NCBI GenBank assembly: GCA_024364735.1
Contig: JAGFNQ010005391.1
Span: 193,543-257,542 of the forward strand
Direction: 5' to 3'
DNA: 64,000 bases
Source: Boesenbergia rotunda
Lineage: Eukaryota > Streptophyta > Magnoliopsida > Zingiberales > Zingiberaceae
Below are positions 1-9,726 of the stretch, in pieces. Each line of letters starts with the position of its first letter. Within the stretch, counting starts at the first letter, position 1. The position numbers were made by a program, and so were the translations under genes. The notes beneath the pieces were generated by a model. That model ran no database searches. It was not told the DNA's origin and worked only from the letters and a program-made list of their open reading frames with translations.

Positions 1-282
1 ACTTCTCTAGAACCTTTGGCCCTAGTAGAGAGCAAGGTCCTTGGGTGAGATCTCCTTCCTTCCAAACCCCTAGGGTTAGAGCCCTAGGGTTTACTTTTTG
101 AAAATGAAAGGGGAGAAGAAGGCTCTAGGTTTCGAAATTTGAGTGGGAGAGTGAGGATGAAGAAGAAGAGGAAGTTATTCCAACTTCTTCTTCTCTTATT
201 TATACTTTTCTCATGAAGAGACATGTCTCTTCACTTCCCTAGCTTTAACAAGCATGTTTCTTATTCCCTCTACATGAAATAT

Positions 283-369
283 GGCTTGGTTCATTGGTTA
301 TGACATGATTAGTGCAACTAGGAGGTTCAAGGTTCAATCCTTGCTTCTTCCATTCTACCTTTTCTTTTT
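283..369 (+). promoter_or_regulatory. tRNA-like Pol III unit, antisense to its LTR
   Basis: On the plus strand an A-box-like TGGTTCATTGG (287-297) is followed by a B-box-like GGTTCAATCC (331-340) inside a perfect 5-bp stem (CAAGG/CCTTG), then by T4 and T5 runs (360-363, 365-369) that could end Pol III transcription. The LTR runs the other way, so the unit is antisense to it. Equivalent units sit in the other Gypsy LTR families here. Activity is inferred only. Confidence 0.5.
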
Positions 370-417
370 ATCACATTTTGCACTAATACATATCAAAGCC
401 CATTAAGCCAAGCCCAT

Positions 418-775
418 CATGAAATTTCATAATATTTCATATTCATGAATTCATAATATTTCATAATATTCCATGATAATATTTCATGAATTTCATAATA
501 TTTCATATTCATAAATTCATACTATTTCATAATATTCCATAATAATATTTCATGAATTTCATAATATTTGATATTCATGAATTCATACTATTTCATAATA
601 TTCCATAATAATATTTCATGAATTTCATAATATTTCATATTCATGAATTCATAATATTTCATATTCATGAATTCATAATATTTCATATTCATGAATTCAA
701 TGAATTTCATAATATTCCATGATAATATTTCATGAATTTCATAATATTTCATATTCATGAATTCATACTATTTCA
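418..775. repeat. AT-rich degenerate tandem repeat
   Basis: The phrase TTCATAATATTTCATATTCATGAATTC and variants recur about every 40-60 bp through this stretch. It is strongly self-complementary (ATTCATGAAT is a palindrome). It lies at the start of the minus-strand LTR, where Gypsy A has a shorter, related TTCATGAAATATT block. Confidence 0.8.
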
Positions 776-800
776 TATGGGAAAATTTTGGGGTGTTACA

Positions 801-972
801 AGTACCACCCAGAAGAGGAATAACTGTTGTTGCCAAGAGTGCATCAGAGGATGACCTAGGTGGATCATTTCACTAAGGCCTTAGTAGAAAGAGCTTTTAG
901 GCATGTGAAGGATCTAGAGGTCAGAAGTATGGCATATTGAAAACAGCAAAGTCTTTGAGTATAGTGGGAGAT
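801..972 (+). pseudogene. pol: Copia pol tail (end of RNase H) with polypurine tract
   Basis: One plus-strand frame reads DHFTKALVERAFRHVKDLEV and ends near 945. This is the familiar end of Copia RNase H (family pattern: DPLTKAL... followed by a histidine and a short tail). Upstream codons are frameshifted. The purine run AGTGGGAGAT at 963-972 sits directly before an LTR-like TGTAAGGATG, as a polypurine tract should. The rest of the pol gene is lost, cut by the Gypsy LTR that begins at 800. It is not from the Copia A family that follows, whose tail differs. Confidence 0.65.
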
Positions 973-1394
973 TGTAAGGATGTATACTAAAAGCCTTGCT
1001 TTTGCTTAGGATACATCTACATTTTAAAGAGAATCAGAAAACCACACAATGCATGAACTGTCTGATGCTTGGCATTGTAGATAACATGGTGTGTGTTGTC
1101 GCACAAAAGATCATGTTATCAGGTTCCTTGCCGAAGCATAAGAAAGAGGCTCACAACCGAGATGGAGTTGGACAAACCATCGGGATAGTCATGGTGTAAT
1201 TAGGTGTGGTTTATCTTAACCATAGAATTACACTAGTGTACTTTATGTACATTGAGTAGGACCAATAGTGAGGTCATCTAATTTTTGTACTAACTTCGTA
1301 AATTGGATTTGTCCTCGGATAATATTATGGAGTATGATCTATTAATCCCGAAATAATGGCGTGCATATATTATTAATTATTATTTCTTTAATAA
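973..1394 (+). mobile_element. Fragment of a Copia 3' LTR
   Basis: Begins TGTAAGGATGTATACTAAAA directly after a polypurine tract, as a Copia 3' LTR does. It is unlike the family A LTR at 5009. The right end is approximate: from about 1395 the sequence matches the leader of Copia A copies 2 and 3, so the LTR was cut by, or joined to, copy 1. The 67-codon ORF inside it shows no recognisable domain. Confidence 0.6.
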
Positions 1395-1482
1395 ATAGGA
1401 TTTTATTAATGTATGTTGATACATTCTTTAATCATTCTTCTCACATAAGCTCAATTTGTATTTCTAGGATAATCACTCGATC

Positions 1483-4400
1483 ATGTCTTCTCTGAATTTG
1501 CGTTCCATTTTGGACACCAATAAACTAACTGGGCCAAACTTCATGGACTGGCTTCGAAATCTGAGGATAGTCCTCAAGGCAAAGAAGCTTGCTTATGTTC
1601 TTGAAGATCAACTTCCCAACCGTCCTCCTGAAAAAGCAACTCCAGACCAGTTTCCTGAGTTGCTCAAGCTGCTGAAGATTGTAGAGCCTTCTGTGAAGCA
1701 GGATCAAAAGACGGTACTGTTAGTTGGTTCCTCGAAGAATGGTTCTAAGAGGAAGGCCAAAGAACAGAATAAGGGAAAGAAGAAAAAGGCCAAAAAGACT
1801 GAAAATACCCTAAAAGGCATTTGCCATCACTATGGCAAGGAGGGTCACTGGCGAAGAAACTGCAAGGTTTATCTTGAGTCCTTGAAAAAGAAGGCATCCG
1901 ATGCCCCATCCTCTTCAAGTATCTTCGTTATTGAATGTCACTCTATTTCCTCAAACACCTGGGTACTTGATACTGGGTGTAGCTCACATATATGTAATGA
2001 CATACAGGGGCTAAGGAATAGAAGAAGACTCGTCAAGGGAGAAGCGGATTTGCGAGTTGGAAATGGAGCTAAGATTGCTGCTGTTGCCATCGGAACATAT
2101 TTGCTAAAGTTCCCGACTGGACATGTCTTAGAATTGGATAATTGTTATTTTGTTCCTTCGTTAATAAAGAACATTGTATCTATTTCATGTTTGAATGAAA
2201 AGGGTTATCATTTAACTTTTAGTTACAATTGTTGTTACATAACTTTAAATGGCGTTCTTTATGGGACCGGAACTTTGTGGAATGGTATCTACACGTTAGA
2301 TTTATCTGGTGACGTTTTCAATATCGAAGTTAGCAATAAACGTGCTAGAATAGATAATTGAATAGACTCCTACACGTGGCATTGTCGTCTTGGCCATGTA
2401 AGTAAGAAATGCATGACCAAATTACACCGATGTGGAATTTTGGAATCATTTGAACCCGGTTTATTTGATACATGTGAATCATGCTTAAGAGGCAAGATGA
2501 CCAAATTACCCTTTTCCGGAAAAGGTAATCCAGTGGGAGAATTGCTTGGTCTAATACATACTGATGTATGTGGACCAATGTCAACTCTTGCACAAGGAGG
2601 CTATAGCTACTTCATCACCTTTATCGATGATCACTCACGATTCGGGTACGTGTTCTTGATGAAACACAAATCTGAAGCTTTTGAGAAATTCAAAGAGTTC
2701 AGAAATGAAGTAGAGAAATAGCTTGGCAAAAGTATTAAAATACTTCGATCCGATCGGGGTGGTGAATACTTAAGTCAAGAGTTTCAAGATTATCTTAGGG
2801 ACAATAGGATATTATCCCAATGGACTCTGCCATATACACCACAGCATAATGGTATATCTGAGAGGCGCAATCGAACCTTGATGGACATGGTTAGATCTAT
2901 GATGAATCATGCAACTCTTCCAAAATCCTTTTGGGGCTATGCACTTAAGACAGCTGTTTACTTGCTAAACAGAGCCCCGACCAAGGTAGTCTCTACTACT
3001 CCATATGAGACATGGAATAGTAAGAAACCTCACTTAACTCACCTTACGATATGGGGTTGTCCTGCTTATGTGAAGTGGACTATATCAAACAAATTGGATG
3101 CTAAGTCTGATAAATGTCTATTTATTAGATACCCTAAGGAAGTAAAGGGTTACCAATTCTATCATCCCTTGGAACAAAAGGTGTTTGTTTCAAGGCATGC
3201 TGTATTTCTGGAAAAAGAATTTCATTTACAAGAAAATAGTGGGAGTGGCATTGAACTTGATGAAGTTCAAGAAACTCCAATAGACATTACAGAGACACCT
3301 AGTCTAGACCCACAACCAATAAGTCATAATGATGAGCTATCAGTTGAACCTAAAACAACACCACCTCTTCGTAGGTCTGATAGGACACGCAATATTCCAG
3401 AGAGATACGGATTTCTCATAAGTGCATCGAACGACGTGTTACTCATAAGCGATGACGAACCTATCAGTTATGAAGATGTTCTGAAAAATTCAGAAAGGGA
3501 CAAATGGCTTGAAGCCATGAAGTCGGAAATGGATTCCATGTACGAAAATCAAGTATGGGACTTGGTTAACCCACCTGAAGGGATTAAGCCCATAGTGTGC
3601 AAGTGGGTTTTCAAGAAGAAAACTGACATGGAAGGTAATGTTGTTACCTTTAAGGCTAGATTAGTGGCAAAAGGATATCGTCAGAAACAAGGAATTGATT
3701 ATGACGAAACCTATTCGCCAGTAGCTATGCTTAAATCCATTCGGATGCTCCTAGCCAGAGCAGCTCATTATGATTATGAGATATGGCAAATGGATGTGAA
3801 AACAGCTTTCCTTAATGGAAACCTGCTTGAGGCTGTATACATGATTCAACCTGAAGGTTTCACATCGGTTGATAAAACCAAAGTATGCAAGCTTCGACGA
3901 TCCATATATGGACTGAAGCAAGCATCCAGGAGCTGGAACATCCATTTTGATGAGACAATCAAAGAGTTTGATTTCTCACAAAATCCTGACGAACCTTGTG
4001 TGTACAAGAAGGTTAGTGGGAGTGCAGTCGTATTCCTAGTATTATATGTCGATGACATATTACTTATAGGAAACGATATATCAGTCTTACAGTCGGTTAA
4101 AATTTGGTTGTCCAAAACTTTCTCCATGAATGACCTGGGAGAAGCAACCTATATCCTTGGGATTAGAATATATAGAGATAGATCAAAACGGTTGCTTGGT
4201 CTTTCGCAGTCTACATATATAGACCGAGTGCTAAAAAGGTTTAGCATGTCGGAATCCAAGAAAGGTTACCTTCCCATCAGGCATGGGATCAACCTTTCAA
4301 AGTCTATGTGTCCGCGCACAGAAGACGAGAGGATTTGCATGAATAAGATTCCTTATGCATCCGCGATAGGATCTATCGTGTATGCTATGTTATGTACTAG

Positions 4401-4994
4401 GCCCGATGTATCGTATGCTCTGAGCGTCACAAGCAGATACCAGTCGGATCCATGAATGGATCATTGGGCGACTGTCATGACGATCCTTAAGTACTTAAGA
4501 AGAACTAAGGATGTGTTCCTAATATATGGAGAAGGAGATATGGTAATACGTGGGTATACAGATGCCAGTTTCCAGACAGATAAGGATGATTCCAAATCAC
4601 AGTCTGGATACGTATTTACTTTGAATGGAGGCGCAATAAGTTGGAAGAGTTCCAAACAAGACACCGTAGCGGATTCTACCACGGAAGCAATCTGGATTAA
4701 GAAGTTTGTCTCAAAACTTGCTGAGGTTCCAACCATTGATGAAGCAATACCGGTTTCTTGCGACAACAATGGAGCTATTGCACAAGCAAAGGAACCAGGT
4801 CTCATCAGCGATCCAAACACGTGCTTTGCCGCTATCATCTGATAAAAGAGATTATAAGTAGGAATGATATACAAATTGAGAAAATTCCCACTGAAAGGAA
4901 TTTAGCGGATCCTTTAACTAAGGTCTTGCCTCAGAACAAGTTTGAGGGTCATGTTAGAGCCTGTGGTATTGGATACCGTAGCGATTGGCATTAG
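1483..4994 (+). pseudogene. gag-pol: Copia A copy 1 gag-pol, disrupted
   Basis: The order is that of Copia: shortened gag, a CX2YGKEGHWRRNC-type zinc knuckle with its second Cys changed to Tyr (HHYGKEGHWRRNC), protease with an intact DTG (WVLDTGCSSH), integrase (HTDVCGP, SDRGGEY, NGISERRNR), reverse transcriptase with intact YVDD, and RNase H. All pieces from 1483 to 4842 lie in one frame, broken by TGA at 2359, TAG at 2719 and TGA at 4453. A one-base loss near 4800 shifts the last part. Two deletions matter: about 375 bp of gag at 1650, and 36 bp in RNase H near 4690 between GGAAGC repeats, which removes an acidic residue of the active-site region. The ATG at 1483 is the start shared by copies 2 and 3 (copy 3 has MCSL for MSSL). 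Not functional. Confidence 0.92.
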
Positions 4995-4997
4995 GCC

Positions 4998-5008
4998 AAG
5001 TGGGAGTT
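4998..5008 (+). other. Polypurine tract of Copia A copy 1
   Basis: AAGTGGGAGTT directly precedes the LTR start TGTTAGTG. The same tract stands before the 3' LTR of copies 2 and 3, so this is the plus-strand DNA primer site. Confidence 0.85.
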
Positions 5009-6194
5009 TGTTAGTGATATGAGAGAAGTGTCCTAAGGCAATCACCTTATGATTGTAAACATTTATTTTAATAAATGAAAATTCACTATTTGAGTATACA
5101 TATTTGTGTATTTGATTGGGATCTTAAACTCATCTACTGAATGTCCGCAATACAATTCACAGCATAAGAGAATTTGTGATGGGATCACAACTAATGATTA
5201 TCTCTACATGTGCAATTGTGAAGTATTGAAAATATCCCTAGTCGATGAATTGATAAAAACGGACACTATCAATTCTGTTGAGACTAGCATGGGTTATTCT
5301 CTAATCAGCTGATTCTCACTGGCTGGTGACATTGGGATGTCCAGAGATAAACATGGATGCTAGTTAAGGGAACTAGTTCATTGGAGTGACTAGCTGTAAA
5401 ACTTCACATGGTAGTCTATACATAGACATGTCAGTGAAGTTCTTACCGCAGCTTAAGTGCGATGTTCCTTTGACTTGCGGTGTTCAAGTCATCTTGGTCA
5501 TGGAGACTTATACTTTAACATCTTAAGCAAGCATCTCCAAGGAGGTGTGGACCCAGGATGGTTGGGTATAAGCCGAAGTGCTCGAAGATGTTTGAACAGC
5601 CTACAAAGGATTCACCACTCCTTGCGAGGAGATGTATACCCAAGGCCTATCGTCGGATTGTTACTCAAAGCCTCTGGCCAGAGCACGTCATGTTTAGAGT
5701 ATGAGTCTCTTAAATACATGAGAGTAATTAGAAATCCAAAGGACGAGAAAGACACTACTTGGGCTAGGTGTGACGTAGTCAGCCTAGTGGGGACTGACAC
5801 ACACAGACCCATGTCCTGAACCAAGTGGGTATAAGATGGTGAAGGGAATGGGGCACGATTCATTAGAGCTGCTGAAGGGTTTCAGAATAATTTTTGAGGT
5901 CAACTGTTGATCTTTCGATTAATTGGGGGTCATGATGTACTACTAGGTGCCACTCATGATCATTCTATAATTGGTTAATTATAGACGACCAACATAAGTC
6001 GAAAGCCTATTTAGTCACACGCACTACGAGTAATCCGAGGGATTTAAAATGAGTTGAAAATTGGATTTTCCGATCAAGAGAAATAAGTCGAATCTAAATT
6101 TATCAGAGGCGCAACGGAAGCTTAAAATGGCTAAGTCTTTTGAAGGCTTATTGGGCGAATTAAATGAGTTTAATTCGCGAGGGAAGGGCTTGGA

Positions 6195-6242
6195 GTGGCC
6201 GGCCAAAGAGGGTGCCCACCCTCTTTGGTTTGGCCGGCCACC
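6195..6242. repeat. GGCCGGCC hairpin in the Copia A LTR
   Basis: Two GGCCGGCC arms flank AAAGAGGGTG and CACCCTCTTT, giving a long near-perfect inverted repeat with only two bases between the inner arms. The same hairpin occurs at about 7845-7887 and 41264-41306, in weaker form near 14850, and is absent from the LTR at 32343. Confidence 0.85.
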
Positions 6243-6654
6243 ACATGGAGGGAAACCAATTTATTTGGTTTAAATTATAAAATAAATCAAGCGCGATTTG
6301 TTCTATAAAATTATGGATAAATAAATTAATTTATATAAAGAGATTTATATAAAGAAATTTATATAAAGAAAATTGTAGAAATTTATTCTTTTTATGGAAA
6401 TTAAAATGAACCATGAATTGGTTTAATTTTAATTTATAAAATCAATTATGAATTGATTTTTCCATGATAAGAAAATTTTATACAAATTTTATTCCATAAT
6501 TAAAAGGAGAGATGTATTTGTTTTATTATTAAGTTAGTTATAATAAAACTTGGCATAACGGAATAATTCATAAGAAAATTTATAAGATAAATTTCTTATG
6601 AAAATTTATTCCGTTAATTCCGTTAAAAGGGAGACTTGGTAATGGAGAGGCTAC

Positions 6655-6663
6655 TATATAAAG
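6655..6663 (+). promoter_or_regulatory. TATA box of Copia A copy 1 LTR
   Basis: CTACTATATAAAGG followed 55-90 bp later by a long CT-rich run (6717-6752), which resembles a plant pyrimidine patch. The same pair occurs in every family A LTR here, which supports it as the LTR promoter core. Confidence 0.7.
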
Positions 6664-6792
6664 GAACCAAAGGCAAGCCTTGAATTCCAATTAATCTAAG
6701 AGATCTAGGAATAAGCCCTCTCTTTCTCTCCTTCTCTCCTCTCCTCTCTCTCTATGCGGCACCGACTGCAGTTGTCCCCATGAGAAAGAAAG

Positions 6793-9055
6793 TGTTGGGA
6801 CCGGGTGCATGTCGACAAGGATACGAGTTCGTAAAATTTAAAATTTTTACGTGCAGCGAAAGAGTTTGCATAAAATAATTTCTTAAATTATTTTAACTTC
6901 GTATCTAGCATGCAATCTTATGGTGTGTTGACATAATCATAAAATAAAACTTTACGGAAAAGTAAACTAATTTACTTTTATACCTCGCGTAACTTGAAGT
7001 AAGGGACGAGATCCAACCGTAGCGTCCCTTGGAAGCTCCGCCTCTATTCGCTTCCACGCCGAGTTCTCTTCGGGATGACTTCACAAAGTCACGAGTTTTG
7101 TGCCGACGAGAACTACTAGATTCTCTATAGGCACAACTTGAAAGATCAAGAGAGGAAAGAAAGGAAACTAACCAACGAAGTAACGGAATCGAATTCCGAG
7201 AAAAGAGGAGTCGCTATCCGCTTCTTCTTCTTCGTGTTCGGGTTCTCCTTCTTCTTGTAGCACACGCCAACTTCACCCTTGGAGGAGGGCTTGGTGCGCC
7301 GGCCCTAATTCACAAAGTGAAGGGCGCCGGCCCTAGGTGGGGAGAAGGGGAAGGAGAAGAATAAAAGAGAGAGAGAGAGAGAGAGCTCTAATTAATCTCT
7401 TGATTAATTGATTGATGTGAATAAAGGGCTAGCCTTTGGGTCCTTTATATAGTAGCAACTCTTTGCTAAGTCTCCCTCTAAACGGAATTAGTTATAAGAA
7501 ATTTATCCTATAAATTTTCTTAACTAATTATTCCGTTTAAACCAAGTTTTATTATAAACTAATTTATAATAAAACTAATTCTTCTTCTCTTTAAATTATG
7601 GAATAAATTTTATAAGAAATTTATAAACTCTCTTATTATGGAAAAATTAATTCATAATTGATTTTATAAAATTAAAATAAACCAATTCATGGATTATTTT
7701 AATCTTCCATAAAAGAATAAATTTCTATAAATTTTATTTATATAAATTTCTTTATACAAATTTATTTATCCATAATTTATAAAACAAATCACACTAGATT
7801 TATTTTATTAATTAAACCAATTAAATTGGTTTAATCTCCTTCATTGGCCGGCCACCCAAAGAGGGTTAACACCCTCTTTGGCCGGCCCAAACCGACCCGA
7901 ACCGTCGCGAATTAAACTCATTTAATTCGCCCAAAAAGCCTTCAAAAGACTTAGCCATTTTTAGCTTCCATTGCGCCTCTGACCAACTCAGATTCGACTT
8001 ATTTCTCTTGATCGGAAAATCCAATTTTCAAGTCGTTTTAAATCCCTCGGATTACTCGTATTGCGTGTGACTAAATAGGCTTTCGATTTATATTGGCCGT
8101 CTATAATTAACCCATTAATTATAGAACGATCATGAGTGGCACCTAGTAGTACATCATGATCCCCAATTAATCGAAAGATCAACGGTTTGACCCCAGAAGA
8201 AATTATTCTGAAACCCTTCAGCAGCTCTAATGAATCGTGCCTCATTCCCTTCACCACCTTATACCCACTTGGTTCAGGACACGGTCTATGGTGTCAGTCC
8301 CCACTAGGCTGACTACGTCACACCTAGCCCAAGTAATGTCTTACTCGTCCTTTGGATTTCTAATTACTCTCATGTATTTTAGAGACTCTCACTCTAAACA
8401 TGATATGCTCTGGCCAGAGGCTTTGAGTAACAATCCGACGATAGGCCTGGGTATACATCTCCTCGCAAGGAGTGGTGAATCCTTTGTAGGCTGTTCAAAC
8501 ATCTTCGGGCACTTCGGCTTATACCCGATCATCCTGGGTCCACACCTCCTTGGAGATGCTTGCTTAAGATGTCAAAGTATAAGTCTCCATGACCAAGATG
8601 ACTTGAACACCGCAAGTCAAAGGAACATCGCACTTAAGCCGCAGTAAGATCTTCATTGACATATCTACATGTAGATTCCCATATGAAGTCTTACAGCTAG
8701 TCACTCCAATGAACTAGTTCCCTTAACTAGCATCCATGTTTATCTCCGGACATCCCAATGTCACCAGCTAGTGAGAATCAGCTGATTAGAGAATAACCCA
8801 TGCTAGTCTCAACAGAATTGATAGTGTCCATTTTTATCAATTCATCGACTAGGGATAATTTCAATACTTCACAATTGCACATTAGAGATAATCACTAGTT
8901 GTGATCCCATCACAAATTCTCTTATGCTGTGAGTTGTATTGCGGACATTCAGTAGATGAGTTTAAGATCCCAATCAAATACACAAAATATGTATACTCAA
9001 ATAGTGAATTATCATTTATTAAAATAAATGTTTACATCATAAGGCGATTGCCTTA
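6793..9055 (-). mobile_element. Copia A LTR in reverse orientation, truncated at an N
   Basis: Read on the minus strand, it ends with ...CATGCACCCGGTCCCAACA at 6793, the family A LTR 3' terminus. It runs through TATA (minus, 7443-7451), the hairpin and the AT-rich block to TAAGGCAATCGCC at about 9045. The first ~30 bp of the LTR (TGTTAGTGATATG...) are missing at the N at 9056. With 5009-6745 it forms an inverted repeat with arms of about 1.7 kb. No internal region belongs to it. It could be a truncated inserted LTR or a product of rearrangement or assembly. Confidence 0.85.
7443..7451 (-). promoter_or_regulatory. TATA box of the reverse Copia A LTR
   Basis: On the minus strand TATATAAAG, followed downstream (lower coordinates) by a GA/CT-rich leader at 7365-7386. 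This is the same core as in the other family A LTRs. Confidence 0.65.
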
Positions 9056-9056
9056 N
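9056..9056. other. Single ambiguous base (N) at an orientation switch
   Basis: The only N in the window. To the left the sequence is a minus-strand family A LTR, to the right the plus-strand family A leader. A lone N exactly at an inverted junction suggests an assembly join or an unresolved haplotype. Confidence 0.9.
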
Positions 9057-9726
9057 CCCAAACCCTTACAAAATATTAAGGCCAACACCTTCCATTAATA
9101 TTGTTAGAACCAGAGTTTTGTTTCTCGTTTGGGTTGATGGACACATCCATGCCCGGCTTGAACCTCAACATGTTCAAACCATGGAATTAGTTTATGATTA
9201 ATATAGTTGGAGTCAGAGGTCAATCCTTAGTTTTGGTTGTTGGACACATCCAAGCCTGACTAAACGGTTGAATGAGCTCCAACCATATTAAAACTATTTC
9301 TTGATTAGTGGGTCAGCCTTAACCTTGGAGCATCGATTTGTTGTGCCACAGCCAAGGTCGATGTAAAGAAAGGTGCAGTTGGGTGCTATGTATATTGTTG
9401 CATACTTGTTAATGAGTTAACAACCCAATGATTTACGCAAACATTCAATTAGTTGATAGCATAAAGTGATAGTTACATATATGTGATATGTAATCGGTAT
9501 AATTACCTACCTTTATAGCTAAGAATAACTTGATGACCACAGCCATGGTTGTTCTTATCTATGGTTGGATATCAACCTATTTGGAGATGTTCTACGATCT
9601 CCCGAATTGATAAAAAGAGTTATTCAATTCGATAAATAAATAGGATTTAATTAATGCATATTGATGCATTCTTTATCATTCTTCTCACATAAGCTCAATT
9701 TGTATTTCTAGGATAATCACTCGATC
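9057..9726 (+). other. Untranslated leader of Copia A copy 2
   Basis: Closely matches the minus-strand copy 3 leader (about 38313-38998), including TTAAGGCCAACACCTTCC near its start and the block just before the gag ATG. No ORF of note. Two similar phrases (GGTTGATGGACACATCC and TTGTTGGACACATCC) suggest an old internal duplication of about 100 bp. Confidence 0.75.

Larger units (their letters stand above)
1..800 (-). mobile_element. Gypsy (Del/Tekay-like) LTR, first 800 bp of the LTR, cut by the window edge
   Basis: Read on the minus strand, the sequence begins at 800 with TGTAACACCCCAAAATTTTC, the same LTR start as the complete Gypsy A element further along (42930 and 49757). Order and content then run parallel to that LTR: an AT-rich block, a tRNA-like unit, a TATA-like run, a CT-rich leader and a stretch with CCCTAGGG motifs. 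It is clearly diverged from Gypsy A, so it is a different copy or subfamily. The rest of the LTR and any internal region lie to the left of the window. The base after the LTR starts AGTAC, which would be one half of the target duplication. Confidence 0.85.
1395..6792 (+). mobile_element. Copia A copy 1 (partial, 5' LTR missing)
   Basis: Contains the last ~90 bp of the family leader, a gag-pol region, a polypurine tract and a 3' LTR shortened at its end. No 5' LTR, PBS or target duplication is present, because the left end joins an unrelated LTR fragment. Near the right end (about 6753-6792) is a short filler not seen in the copy 2 LTR, then an opposite-facing family A LTR begins. Confidence 0.85.
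5009..6792 (+). mobile_element. Copia A copy 1, 3' LTR, shortened
   Basis: Starts TGTTAGTGATATGAG and follows the copy 2 LTR (13663-15874) for about 1.7 kb, through the GGCCGGCC hairpin, TATA box and CT-rich leader. The final ~500 bp found in copy 2, ending in the CATGCACCCG...AACA terminus, are absent. An unrelated short filler (about 6753-6792) joins it to an inverted family A LTR at 6793. Confidence 0.85.

Noticed and set aside
61..100. Telomere-like CCCTAGGGTT phrases (also near 43500, 50330)
   Set aside because: Single or double occurrences, not an array of TTTAGGG; they are part of the LTR leader.
7365..7390. GA/CT microsatellites (also 32885-32930, 40600-40635)
   Set aside because: Fixed part of the Copia A LTR leader rather than independent loci.
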